Below are positions 24,615 to 33,193 of a stretch of 49,568 nt of DNA, piece after piece. Under the pieces are notes generated by a model. The model was given only the letters and a program-made list of their open reading frames with translations. It was not told where the DNA came from and ran no database searches. A program made the translations under genes and the position numbers. This DNA comes from Micromonospora coerulea (lineage in GTDB: Bacteria; Actinomycetota; Actinomycetes; Mycobacteriales; Micromonosporaceae). Numbering within the stretch: the first letter of the stretch is position 1; each line of letters opens with the position of its first letter. Location of the stretch: the NCBI RefSeq assembly GCF_016598485.1, contig NZ_JAEMUW010000034.1, positions 1 through 49,568 of the forward strand. The letters run 5' to 3'.

Positions 24615-26186
24615 ATGACGAACCCCTCGACCTTGTACCGCGGCGGTGTGCTGCACTGTCCCGCCGACCCGAGCGCGACGGCGTTGCTGGTGCGCGGCGG
24701 CCGGATCGCCTGGCTGGGCGCGGCCGCGGACGCGCCGGCCGCCGACCGGGTGGTGGACCTCGACGGCGCGCTGGTGACGCCGGCGTTCGTGGACGCGCAC
24801 GTGCACGCCACGGACACCGGGCTGGCCCTGGCGGGGCTGGACCTGGTGGCGGTGCGGTCGGCCGGTGAGCTGCTGGAGGCGGTGTCGGCGTTCGCGGCGG
24901 GCCTGCCGGCCGACGCGGTGGTGCTGGGGCACGGCTGGGACGAGTCGAACTGGTCGGATCAGGCCCTGCCGGACGCGGCGGCGCTGGACCGGGCGGCCGG
25001 GGGTCGGCGGGTGTACCTGTCGCAGGCGTCGATCCATTCGGCGCTGGTGTCGGCGGCGCTGCTGGCGGCCTGTCCGGAGGCGGCGGGCGCCCCCGGGTAC
25101 GACCCGTCGGGGTGGCTGCGGCGCGACGCCCACCACGTGGTGCGGGCGGCGGCGCTGGGCTCGGTGTCGGCGGCGCAGCGGGTGGCGGCGCAGCGGACGG
25201 CGTTGCGGCACGCGGCGTCGCTGGGTATCGCCGCGGTGCACGAGTGCGGCGGGCCGGGCACGTCGGACGAGTCGGATTTCACCGGCCTGTTGGCGATCTC
25301 CGGCGACGGGGTGCCGGAGGTGTACGGGTACTGGGGTGAGCTGCTCGGCGCGGCGAAGGCGCGGGAACTGGGCGCGGTCGGCGCCGGTGGTGACCTGTAC
25401 GCGGACGGGGCGTTGGGGTCGCGGACGGCGCACGTGTCGGCGGCGTACCTCGACGGTGAGCCGGGCGGCTGCGGGCACGGCTACGTCACCGCGGAGCAGG
25501 TGCGCGACCATCTGCTGGACTGTGCGGCGCACGGCCTGCAGGGTGGCTTCCACGCCATCGGTGACGCGGCGATCGGCACGGTGCTGGCGGGGTTCGCCGG
25601 GGCGGCGGAGAAGCTGGGCACCGACCGGGTGCGGGCGGCCCGGCACCGGGTCGAGCATGCGGAGATCATGAGTAAGCGGCTGATCGCCGGGTTCGTGGAG
25701 TACGGGATCGTGGCGAGCATGCAGCCGGCGTTCGACCGGTTGTGGGGCGGCGCGGGCCGGATGTACGAGTCGCGGTTGGGGCTTTCCCGGTCGTTGGAGT
25801 CCAACCCGATGGGTGCCATGCATTCGGTCGGGGTGGCGTTGGCGTTCGGGTCGGATTCGCCGGTGACGCCGCTGGACCCGTGGGGTTCGGTGCGGGCGGC
25901 GGCGGCGCACCACAATCCGACGCAGCGGATGAGCGTGCGGGCGGCGTTCGCCGCGCACAGCCGCGGCGGGTGGCGGGCGGTGCACCTGGACAACGAGGGT
26001 GTGCTGGCCCTGGGGGCGCCGGCGACGTTCGCGGTGTGGTCCACCCCGGCCGGGGTGGATCGGGGACTGCCGGTGCTGCTGGCCGAGGACCCGGAGCTGC
26101 GGGGTCCGGCGGACCCGACGCCGCTGCCGGTGTGCCGGGCCACGGTGCTGCGGGGTGACGTGATCTATGAGGAAGGGTCTTCGTGA
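24615..26186 (+). CDS. Amidohydrolase 3 (YtcJ-like) inserted in the lysine operon
   Basis: 523 residues, five bases after kdd. Metal-dependent hydrolase: VDAHVHATD (N-terminal HxH), HGWDESNW, HECGGPG, FHAIGDAAIG, ARHRVEHAEIMS and GSDSP (catalytic Asp) are all present, so the enzyme looks active. YtcJ/NfdA-type members hydrolyse formamides and other amides. It is not part of the clostridial lysine pathway. Its place between kdd and kamD suggests it acts on lysine-derived or N-acylated substrates, or removes a side product (inference). Confidence 0.88.
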   Translation: MTNPSTLYRGGVLHCPADPSATALLVRGGRIAWLGAAADAPAADRVVDLDGALVTPAFVDAHVHATDTGLALAGLDLVAVRSAGELLEAVSAFAAGLPADAVVLGHGWDESNWSDQALPDAAALDRAAGGRRVYLSQASIHSALVSAALLAACPEAAGAPGYDPSGWLRRDAHHVVRAAALGSVSAAQRVAAQRTALRHAASLGIAAVHECGGPGTSDESDFTGLLAISGDGVPEVYGYWGELLGAAKARELGAVGAGGDLYADGALGSRTAHVSAAYLDGEPGGCGHGYVTAEQVRDHLLDCAAHGLQGGFHAIGDAAIGTVLAGFAGAAEKLGTDRVRAARHRVEHAEIMSKRLIAGFVEYGIVASMQPAFDRLWGGAGRMYESRLGLSRSLESNPMGAMHSVGVALAFGSDSPVTPLDPWGSVRAAAAHHNPTQRMSVRAAFAAHSRGGWRAVHLDNEGVLALGAPATFAVWSTPAGVDRGLPVLLAEDPELRGPADPTPLPVCRATVLRGDVIYEEGSS

Positions 26187-26252
26187 GCGAGCGAACCATC
26201 GGTACGGCACGGCGGCGCGTCGCGCCGGCACCGAGCGAAGCGAGGTGACGGC
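26187..26252. repeat. Spacer with GAGCGA-type repeats between amidohydrolase and kamD
   Basis: The stretch begins with GAGCGAGCGAAC and ends with GAGCGAAGCGAGG, a short dispersed sequence type often seen at gene boundaries in high-GC actinomycetes. It contains no ORF. The kamD GTG follows immediately with a GAGGTG ribosome site provided by the repeat. Confidence 0.45.
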
Positions 26253-27815
26253 GTGACGGGCAAGCTTGAGCTGGACCCGGCGTTGGTGGCGCGGGCGCGG
26301 GAGTTGGCGCGCCGGGCCGGGCAGCCGGTGGTGGATCTGGCGCGCAGCCACACCACGGTGTCGGTGGAGCGGGCGGTGCTGCGGCTGGCGGGGGTGACCG
26401 GGGCCGACCCGGACGGCATCCCGTGGGTCAATCGCCTGGTCGACGCGGTGGTCGCCGACGTGGGCCTGGGGCACGGGGTGGCGGCGCCGGTGTTCGAGGC
26501 GCTCGACCGCGAGGGCGTCACCGACGTGACGTTGCTGGCGCAGAAGGCCGCCGCCGGGTCGGTGCGGTTCAGCCAGCCCACCGGCAAGGCCGCCACGGCG
26601 GCGCGCCGGGCCGCGCGGCGGGCGGTGGCCGCCGGGATCCGGCAGGTCGACCGGCGTCGGGCCGAGCGGGACCGGCTGGTGAAGCGGTACGGGGATCCGA
26701 AGCAGCGGCCGTGGATCTACCTGATCGTGGCCACCGGGGACATCTACGAGGACATCCCGCAGGCGCAGGCCGCGGCCCGCGCCGGCGCGGACGTCATCGC
26801 GGTGATCCGGTCGACGGGGCAGTCGCTGCTGGACTACGTGCCGGAGGGCGCCACCCGGGAGGGCTTCGCCGGCACGTACGCCACGCAGGAGAACTTCCGG
26901 CTGATGCGGGCGGCGCTGGACGAGTCGTCGAGGGAGCTGGGCCGGTACGTGCGGCTGACGAACTACGCGTCGGGTCTGTGCATGCCGGAGATGGCGGCCC
27001 TGGCCGGTCTGGAGCGGCTGGACATGATGCTCAACGACTCGATGTACGGCATCCTGTTCCGCGACATCAACCCGATCCGCACGTTCGTCGACCAGCGGTT
27101 TTCCCGGCAGGTCCACGCCCGGGCGGGGATCATCATCAACACCGGTGAGGACAACTACCTGACCACCGCCGACGCCGTCGACGAGGCGCACACGGTGACC
27201 GTGTCGCAGCTGCTCAACGAGTACTTCGCGCACGAGGCCGGGCTGGCCGACTGGCAGCTGGGCCTGGGGCACGCGTTCGAGATCAACCCGGACGTGCCGG
27301 AGTCGTTCCGGCTCGAGCTGGCGCACGCGCTGCTGGCCCGGGAGCTGTTCCCCGATGCGCCGCTGAAGTGGATGCCGCCGACGAAGCACATGACCGGTGA
27401 CGTGTTCCGCGGCAACCTCCTCGACGGGTTCTTCAACCTGGTCGGCACCATGACCGGGCAGGGCATCCTGCTGGTCGGCATGATGACCGAGGCGGTGGTC
27501 ACGCCGTGGCTGTCCGATCGGGACATCGCCCTGCAGAACGTCCGGTACGTGCTCAACGCCGCCGGTGGGTTGCACGAGGACTTCGTGCCGGCGCCGGGCG
27601 GGTTCATCCAGCAGCGCGCCAACCGGGTGCTCGGCGAGGCCCTCGACCTGCTGGAGCGCATCGGCGACCAGTCGCTGTTGACGGCGATCGCCGAGGGCAC
27701 GTTCGGCATCATGAAGCGGCCCGCGGACCGGGGCAAGGGCCTCGACGGCGTCGCCCGGCACGAGGCCGACTACTACAACCCGGCTACCGAGATCCTGGAA
27801 GGGCCGGCCGCATGA
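26253..27815 (+). CDS. kamD: Lysine 5,6-aminomutase alpha subunit
   Basis: 520 residues, close to the roughly 516 of Clostridium. Catalytic TIM-barrel subunit that binds PLP and, with the beta subunit's cobalamin, moves the terminal amino group of beta-lysine from C6 to C5. Conserved stretches: IYLIVATGDIYEDIPQAQAA, GQSLLDYVPEGAT, YATQENFRLMR, LTNYASGLCMPEMA, HAFEINPD, LKWMPPTKHMTGD and LVGMMTEA. Overlaps kamE by four bases (ATGA), as expected of subunits of one complex. Confidence 0.93.
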   Translation: MTGKLELDPALVARARELARRAGQPVVDLARSHTTVSVERAVLRLAGVTGADPDGIPWVNRLVDAVVADVGLGHGVAAPVFEALDREGVTDVTLLAQKAAAGSVRFSQPTGKAATAARRAARRAVAAGIRQVDRRRAERDRLVKRYGDPKQRPWIYLIVATGDIYEDIPQAQAAARAGADVIAVIRSTGQSLLDYVPEGATREGFAGTYATQENFRLMRAALDESSRELGRYVRLTNYASGLCMPEMAALAGLERLDMMLNDSMYGILFRDINPIRTFVDQRFSRQVHARAGIIINTGEDNYLTTADAVDEAHTVTVSQLLNEYFAHEAGLADWQLGLGHAFEINPDVPESFRLELAHALLARELFPDAPLKWMPPTKHMTGDVFRGNLLDGFFNLVGTMTGQGILLVGMMTEAVVTPWLSDRDIALQNVRYVLNAAGGLHEDFVPAPGGFIQQRANRVLGEALDLLERIGDQSLLTAIAEGTFGIMKRPADRGKGLDGVARHEADYYNPATEILEGPAA

Positions 27816-28591
27816 GCGCTGCGCAGACGGGCGCCGCCGGCGCCGACAAGACGATCGTCCGGCCGTACGGGGACACCACCGGCGACGGCATGGTGCAGGT
27901 GTCGTTCACCCTGCCGGTGCCGCACGACAAGCGCGCCGAGGGCGCGGCGGTGCAGCTGGCCAACAGGATGGGCATCGACCCGGCGATGCTGGTGCACGCC
28001 AAGCCCATCGGTGAGGGGTTCACCTTCTTCGTGGTGTACGGGCGGGTGAACCATCTGGTGGACCTCTCCGCGGTGCAGGTGGTGGAGCGGGACTTCCCGC
28101 TGCTGTCGGCCAAGGAGGTCAACGCGGTGGTGAAGCAGCAGTTGCGGCGAAAGCTGTCCGTGGTGGGGGCGTGCATCGGCACCGACGCGCACACCGTCGG
28201 CATCGACGCGATCCTCAACGTCAAGGGCATCGCCGGGGAGAAGGGCCTGGAGTACTACCGGGAGCTGAAGGTCACCAACCTGGGCGCGCAGGTCAGCGTC
28301 CCGGAGCTGGTGGAGGCCGCCCGGGCGGAGAAGGCCGACGCGGTGCTGGTGTCGCAGGTCGTCACCCAGCGCGACGCGCACCTGCACAACACCCGGGAGA
28401 TGTCCGCGGCGTTCCGCGAGGCGCTGCCGGCGGGGAAGCGGCCGCTGCTGATCGTCGGCGGGCCGCGGTTCGACGAGTCGATGACCGGCGAGCTGGGCGT
28501 GGACCGGATCTTCGGCCGCGGCACCACCCCCGGTGAGGTCGCCAGCTACCTGGTGCACGCGTTGATCACGAGCAAGAAGGTGAAGGCATGA
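27812..28591 (+). CDS. kamE: Lysine 5,6-aminomutase beta subunit (adenosylcobalamin-binding)
   Basis: 259 residues. Carries the base-off/His-on cobalamin motif DAHTVG (Asp125, His127, Gly130), followed by DAILNVKG, in which Lys138 aligns with the lysine that tethers PLP across the subunit interface. C-terminal Rossmann lobe ends DRIFGRGTTPGEVASYLVHAL. Requires adenosylcobalamin. No cobalamin riboswitch is apparent upstream of the operon. Overlaps kal by four bases. Confidence 0.94.
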   Translation: MSAAQTGAAGADKTIVRPYGDTTGDGMVQVSFTLPVPHDKRAEGAAVQLANRMGIDPAMLVHAKPIGEGFTFFVVYGRVNHLVDLSAVQVVERDFPLLSAKEVNAVVKQQLRRKLSVVGACIGTDAHTVGIDAILNVKGIAGEKGLEYYRELKVTNLGAQVSVPELVEAARAEKADAVLVSQVVTQRDAHLHNTREMSAAFREALPAGKRPLLIVGGPRFDESMTGELGVDRIFGRGTTPGEVASYLVHALITSKKVKA

Positions 28592-28980
28592 GCGATTCCC
28601 GGGTCGGGCTGACCGTCACCCACCGCCGGTACGTGCCGTACTCCCACGCCCACTACGCGGGCAACCTGGTCGACGGGGCGTACGCCCTGGGGCTGTTCGG
28701 GGACGTCGCCACGGAGGTGTGCATCCGCACCGACGGCGACGAGGGGTTGTTCGCCTCCTACTCCGACGTGCAGTTCAAGGCCCCCATGAAGGCCGGGGAC
28801 GTCCTCGAGGTGAGCGCCACGGTGACCCGGGTGGGCACCCGCAGCCGCACCATCGACTTCGCCGCGCGGGTGGTGTGTCGGGGTCGGCCCGACAAGGGCG
28901 AGTCGGCCGCCGAGGTCCTCGCCGAGCCGATCGTGGCGGTCACCGCGACCGGCACGGTGGTCGTACCGCCGGCGGCGTGA
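28588..28980 (+). CDS. kal: 3-aminobutyryl-CoA ammonia-lyase (hotdog fold)
   Basis: 130 residues, normal length for this small hotdog enzyme. Opening LTVTHRRYVPYSHAHYAGNLVDGAYALGLFGDVATE is reported in parts as the Kal signature (YVPYSHAHYAGNLVDGA), then VQFKAPMKAGDVLEV. It eliminates ammonia from L-3-aminobutyryl-CoA to give crotonyl-CoA, the step after Kce and CoA transfer. Lies between kamE and the GlmL-type gene with overlapping stops and starts at both ends. Confidence 0.88.
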   Translation: MSDSRVGLTVTHRRYVPYSHAHYAGNLVDGAYALGLFGDVATEVCIRTDGDEGLFASYSDVQFKAPMKAGDVLEVSATVTRVGTRSRTIDFAARVVCRGRPDKGESAAEVLAEPIVAVTATGTVVVPPAA

Positions 28981-30311
28981 ACGTCGCCGTCTGCGCCGAC
29001 GTCGGGTCCACGTACACCAAGGCGGCGGTGGTGGACCTCGACGGCGGCGCGCTGGTCGCGGCGGCGTCCGCGCCCACCACGGTCGGCACGGACGTGCTGC
29101 GGGGCCTGGACAGCGCCGTCGGCGCGGCCACCGCCGGGCTCGGTGTCGGCGACGCGCCGTGGTACGTCTGCTCGTCCGCCGGCGGCGGCCTGCGGCTGGC
29201 GGTCGTCGGCTACGAGCCGCTGGTCACCGCGCAGGCCGGCCGGCGGGTCGGCCTGTCCGCCGGGGCGAACGTGGTGCACGTGGCCGCCGGGCGGCTCGGC
29301 GCGGCCGAGCTGGCCGCGTTGCGCGCCGCCCGCCCCGACGTGGTGCTGCTGGTCGGCGGCACCGACGGCGGCGACGCCGACACGCTGACCCACAACGCGA
29401 CCCGGCTGGCGAAGGCCCGCTGGCGGGTGCCGGTGGTCCTCGCCGGCAACGCCGACGCCCGCGCCGACCTGCGTGCCGTGCTGGCCGCCGCGAACGTGCC
29501 GGTGACCGTGGCCGACAACGTGCTGCCCCGCATCGGGGTGCTCGCCCCCGCCTCCGCGCGGGCGGCGATCCGGGAGGTGTTCCTGCGGCACGTCATCGGC
29601 GGCAAACGGCTCTCCCGGGGCACCCGCTTCGCCCGCCTGGTGCGGGCGGCCACCCCGGACGCGGTGCTCACCGGGGTGGAGGTCCTCGCCGACGCCCTCG
29701 GCGGTGACCTGGCCGTCGTCGACGTGGGCGGCGCGACCACCGACGTGTACTCGGTGCTCACCCCCGACGAGCGGGACAGCGGGCCGGGTCGGGAGGTCGC
29801 CGGCACCCTGTGGCGGGCCCGCACCGTCGAGGGTGATCTGGGCATGCGGTGGAGCGCCCCCGGCGTGGTCCGCGCCGCCGCCGAGGAACGCCTGCTCACC
29901 CCCGCCGAGCAGGAATCGCTGGCCGCCGCGGCGGCGGTGCGCGCCGCCGATCCGGCGCTGCTGCCCGGCGGCGCCGAGGACCGGGCGACCGACGCCCGCA
30001 TCGCGGCGCTCGCCGCCACGGTGGCGCTGCGCCGGCACGCCCGCGGCGCCGCCACCGGGGAACGCGCCGGGCGGGACCTGCGCGACGTGCGGCTGCTCGT
30101 CGGCTCCGGCGGGGTGCTGCGGCACGCCGCCCCCGCCGACGCCGCCGGGGTGCTCGACGCCGTGCTGACCGACCACGCCGGCGGGTGGCCCCTGCCGCGG
30201 GCCGCCCGGCCCATCGTCGACGTCGACTACGTGCTCGCCGCCGGCGGACTGCTCGCCGCGGAGCATCCGGCGGCGGCGCGGGATCTGCTGCGGCGGCACC
30301 TCGACCGGTGA
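28977..30311 (+). CDS. GlmL/MutL-family ASKHA protein (putative B12-mutase reactivase)
   Basis: 444 residues from the GTG that overlaps the kal stop (GTGA). It has the actin/Hsp70-like ATPase fold: phosphate-1 loop ADVGSTYTKAAVVDL (about 7-21), VLLVGGTDGGD, and the phosphate-2 loop AVVDVGGATTDVYSV. Such proteins are encoded next to glutamate mutase and ornithine or lysine aminomutases, and are thought to exchange damaged cobalamin. Last gene of the operon, consistent with service to KamDE. Confidence 0.85.
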   Translation: MNVAVCADVGSTYTKAAVVDLDGGALVAAASAPTTVGTDVLRGLDSAVGAATAGLGVGDAPWYVCSSAGGGLRLAVVGYEPLVTAQAGRRVGLSAGANVVHVAAGRLGAAELAALRAARPDVVLLVGGTDGGDADTLTHNATRLAKARWRVPVVLAGNADARADLRAVLAAANVPVTVADNVLPRIGVLAPASARAAIREVFLRHVIGGKRLSRGTRFARLVRAATPDAVLTGVEVLADALGGDLAVVDVGGATTDVYSVLTPDERDSGPGREVAGTLWRARTVEGDLGMRWSAPGVVRAAAEERLLTPAEQESLAAAAAVRAADPALLPGGAEDRATDARIAALAATVALRRHARGAATGERAGRDLRDVRLLVGSGGVLRHAAPADAAGVLDAVLTDHAGGWPLPRAARPIVDVDYVLAAGGLLAAEHPAAARDLLRRHLDR

Positions 30312-31032
30312 CCGCGCGTCGCGCCGGGACGCCGGACCGCCACGCATCGAGACGCGCCGACGCGACACGCCGTGGCGCAACACACGACAGGCCCGGGTGG
30401 GTTGACAGCGGCGGGGGTCCACGCCGTACCGTCTTTGAGTCCTACCACGGGAAGCGGCTGTTGTTCGCTTCGTCCCTTCGTCCGCTGGCCGAGCGACACT
30501 TATGCACCTCGTCGCGGCGGCCAGGTCCAGCGGGCGGGGGTCGGCGGGGCGGCGCGAACCGGCCGCGGTTACCGGTGTACGGGCAGGGTGAAAGGCACGG
30601 CCAGTAGACAACGGCCAGGCGGGGGCAGCCAGTCCACGTCGGGTCGGTCCGAAGGTCGGCGTCGATCACTCTCGCCCCACCGGCCGGGAAGGGCCTGGGA
30701 GCATCGGGGCGCGGCGCGAGCCGCGCCCCGATTTCGTCGGTCCACGGAGTATCACGGCCTGGCCGTGGGCGCGCTACGCCGCGACCGCCGCGACGTCGAC
30801 GGCGAACTGCTGGCCAAGACCTACCCACCACGAGAACGTGCAGTTCTACGGCAACCCACTGCGTCGACATCGACGGCGAACTCGCCCAGCTCGACGCTGA
30901 CGGCTACCGGCCGCTGCGGCTGCCAAACTGGCGGCGCGAGGTTGACGCTCCTGAGCGATAAGGGATCCGGTTGTGAGCGAGGGTGACAGGTTGTAGCCGT
31001 TCGCCCCTGGGTTCGCGCCGGTGACGCCGTAG
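30312..31032. other. 721-base non-coding region between the kam operon and the MFS gene
   Basis: No gene here is supportable. A TTGACA (30402-30407) with a TACCGT 19 bases later could be a weak plus-strand promoter. About 370 bases on lies the strong hairpin listed separately. From about 30750 to 30961 there are scraps that look like broken coding sequence: RRDVDGELLAKTY in one frame and VDIDGELAQLDADGYRPL with a stop at 30959-30961 in another. They share a 17-base near-repeat (30792-30808 and 30866-30882). A gene relic or an unrecognised RNA are both open. Confidence 0.4.
30703..30732. terminator. 13-bp hairpin with GCGA tetraloop
   Basis: ATCGGGGCGCGGC and its exact complement around GCGA, followed on the plus strand by TTCG. 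It lies 390 bases after the last kam gene and may end a transcript from the promoter-like element at 30402. Confidence 0.6.
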
Positions 31033-32292
31033 TCAGCCCGGCACAGCGACCGGGGCGGTGGTTGGAGCCGGCCGGTTCATCAGCCGCCAGGTGTGCCTGC
31101 GGATCAGGGGGTCAAGGGTGACCAGCAGATACGCCGTTCCCACGATGAGGATGCCGCCGGTGGCGCCGAGCGTGGACGCGAGCACGCCGCCGACGAGCCC
31201 GCCGAGCGGGATACCGGCCCACGCCAGGCCGCCGACCGCGCCGAGGACACGCGCCCGCAGGTCGGCTGGGATGCGTTCGAACTCCGCAGCGGACAGCAAT
31301 GGGTTGATGGCCCCGATCAGCACCCCGCCGACGAGCGCGACGCCCGCGATGACGGGCAGTCCGACGGGCAGCGCCAGCACGAAGATCCGCGGGACGGCAC
31401 CGAGCAGGAAGGCCACGGCGTACGTGCGCCACCGCGGCAATCGGGCGCCGTACACCGACACGAGCAGCGACCCTACGAAAGCTCCGGCGCTCACCGCGCC
31501 GAACACAAGCCCGACTGGTGCAGCGTCATCAAAACGCTCGGCCGCCCACACCGGGATCAGCACCGCCGTCATTGCCTGGTCGAGCAGGTTGGTCAGCAGC
31601 ACCATCGCGACGATCGCCCGTAGCAGCGGATCACGCCGGACGAAGCGCAGCCCGGCCCCGAGGTCGGCGAGGTAGCCGCCGACACCGGTGCGGTGGCCCA
31701 CCTCGGCCGGGTCGGGTTCGGCCCGCCGGACCCGGACCAGTGTCGCCACCAGCGCGGCGGCGAGCAGGAAGCTGGCCGCGTCCAGCGCGATGACCGCGGG
31801 AGCGCCGACCAGAGCGATCAGCACTGCGCCCAACGGCGCCCCGATCAGCGACCCGAGGCGCTGCACGCTGTCGGCCAGCCCGGCGGCACGCTCGTTACTC
31901 CAGCCGGCGGCGGCCGCGACATCGGGCACCATCGCGTACTTCGCGTTATCCGACGGCCCGCGGAACAGCCCGACCACCCCGACCAGCACGAGCAGGACTG
32001 GAAAGGCGAGCAGGCCAGCGGCGTACAGCAGGGGCACCACGCCGAGCACGAGCCCGGCGATCAGGTCACCGCCGCCGCTGGCCATCCGCGGCCCCACGCG
32101 GTCGATCAGCGGTCCGCCGAGTACGCGCGCCGCGACCAGGGCGCCCATCTCCACGAACGCGGTGACGCCGGTCAGAAGGGCGTCGCCGGTGGTCTGCAGC
32201 ACGAACCAGGGCACCGCCACAACCGACATCCGGGTCCCGGTGACCGAGACCGCCTCGGCGATGAGCAGCCCGTACGCGGACCGCCGCCTCAC
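31033..32292 (-). CDS. MFS transporter, probable drug exporter
   Basis: 419 residues with about 12 membrane helices; GLLIAEAVSVTGTRMSVVAVPWFVL is the opening helix and FVRRDPLLRAIVAMVLLTNLLDQAMTAVL is the inter-lobe region typical of the MFS_3/macrolide-exporter type. GTG start overlaps the regulator stop by four bases, so the two form an operon. Substrate unknown; regulation by an ArsR-type sensor suggests induction by a toxic small molecule. Confidence 0.9.
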   Translation of the reverse strand: MRRRSAYGLLIAEAVSVTGTRMSVVAVPWFVLQTTGDALLTGVTAFVEMGALVAARVLGGPLIDRVGPRMASGGGDLIAGLVLGVVPLLYAAGLLAFPVLLVLVGVVGLFRGPSDNAKYAMVPDVAAAAGWSNERAAGLADSVQRLGSLIGAPLGAVLIALVGAPAVIALDAASFLLAAALVATLVRVRRAEPDPAEVGHRTGVGGYLADLGAGLRFVRRDPLLRAIVAMVLLTNLLDQAMTAVLIPVWAAERFDDAAPVGLVFGAVSAGAFVGSLLVSVYGARLPRWRTYAVAFLLGAVPRIFVLALPVGLPVIAGVALVGGVLIGAINPLLSAAEFERIPADLRARVLGAVGGLAWAGIPLGGLVGGVLASTLGATGGILIVGTAYLLVTLDPLIRRHTWRLMNRPAPTTAPVAVPG

Positions 32293-33011
32293 GGTCGGTC
32301 CCCGCCCACTGCGTCGGAGGGTTCATCGGCTGTGGTGCCGGACGATTCAGTACCCGCGTTGACGGGCCCGCCGACGGACGCGGTTCGCGTAGCCAACAGT
32401 GCGTCCAGTTGGCCGCGCCGGGGGAAGATCTGGAACTGCGTGGTCATCGCGACGCGTTCCGATCCGTCACTGGCCCGGTCCGCCGCCCGGTCCCGATACC
32501 GCACCAGCAGGGCCATCACGTCGTCGGCGAGTTCCTGCGCCTCGGCGGCGCTGAGGCTGACCGTGAGGTCGCTCATGCTGGCCGCCCGTACCCACTCCTG
32601 CGGCCAGTCGGCCAGCTCGGTGATGGACCGCTCGACGTTCTCCGCGTACATCCGCGCGACCGTGCGCAGGTACGCCTCGCCGAGTTCACGCTCCGGCGCG
32701 TCCCGGTCGGGAGCGTCGAACCAGGTCGAGCGATGCACGGCGCGCCAGAAGCGTTCCCGGCCGCGGCCCAGCTCGGGCGCGTCGGTGACGAAGCCGTGAG
32801 CGGCCAGTGTGCGGAGGTGGTAGCTGGTCGCTGCGCTGGACTCACCGAGTCGGGAGGCCAACTGGGTGGCGGTCTGCGGTCCTTCATGGCGCAGCGAGCC
32901 GAGCAACCGCAGGCGCAGTGGATGGGCTACACCGCGTAGCGTCCGTGCGTCGAGAACTACGTCCTGCGTGGAGTCGTACCCAGGCTTGTGCGGATCCTCG
33001 GTCGTCATCAT
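32289..33011 (-). CDS. ArsR/HTH_20-type transcriptional regulator of the MFS exporter
   Basis: 240 residues from the ATG at 33011 (a second ATG follows at 33008). The N-terminal winged helix at about 20-85 (TLRGVAHPLRLRLLGSLRHE, TATQLASRLGESSAATSYHL, TLAAHGFV) has no metal-site cysteines. The C-terminal half (about 95-200) is an unknown helical ligand domain with several Trp residues, and the last 40 residues are disordered. Such proteins repress the exporter encoded next to them and are released by ligand. There is no ribosome site, and a -10 lies six bases upstream, so the mRNA seems leaderless. Confidence 0.88.
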   Translation of the reverse strand: MMTTEDPHKPGYDSTQDVVLDARTLRGVAHPLRLRLLGSLRHEGPQTATQLASRLGESSAATSYHLRTLAAHGFVTDAPELGRGRERFWRAVHRSTWFDAPDRDAPERELGEAYLRTVARMYAENVERSITELADWPQEWVRAASMSDLTVSLSAAEAQELADDVMALLVRYRDRAADRASDGSERVAMTTQFQIFPRRGQLDALLATRTASVGGPVNAGTESSGTTADEPSDAVGGDRP

Positions 33012-33017
33012 GCCAAG

Positions 33018-33024
33018 ATAACTA
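33018..33024 (-). promoter_or_regulatory. Leaderless promoter of the ArsR-MFS operon
   Basis: TAGTTAT on the minus strand ends six bases before the ATG at 33011. Upstream AT-richer DNA holds TTGCAA (33038-33043), which is too close for a good -35 but could be part of an operator. Confidence 0.5.
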
Positions 33025-33193
33025 TGCAAAGGATTCGTTGCAACGGGTTGTTGGCATGGTCTGAGTCGCGACTGCGGACCGTTCGATCGAGACGCTTCGT
33101 AGAAGTAGCCGACGGCCGCACCCCGGTAGCCGCTGGCGCCGGCGCCCCGGGATCAACACGTACGTCGTCGCGCCACCGGGTCCGACAGGCGGC

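Noticed and set aside
26187..26252. GAGCGA repeats considered as CRISPR or tandem-repeat array
   Set aside because: Too few and irregular units with no spacers of constant length.
23499..27761. Very long open frame on the minus strand across the kam operon
   Set aside because: It is a GC-bias shadow opposite kdd, the amidohydrolase and kamD, which have clear family motifs; its translation is low-complexity and rich in Arg, His and Pro.
30372..30986. 204-codon open frame in the gap after the kam operon
   Set aside because: No ribosome site at its start, atypical composition, and it crosses the strong hairpin at 30703-30732.
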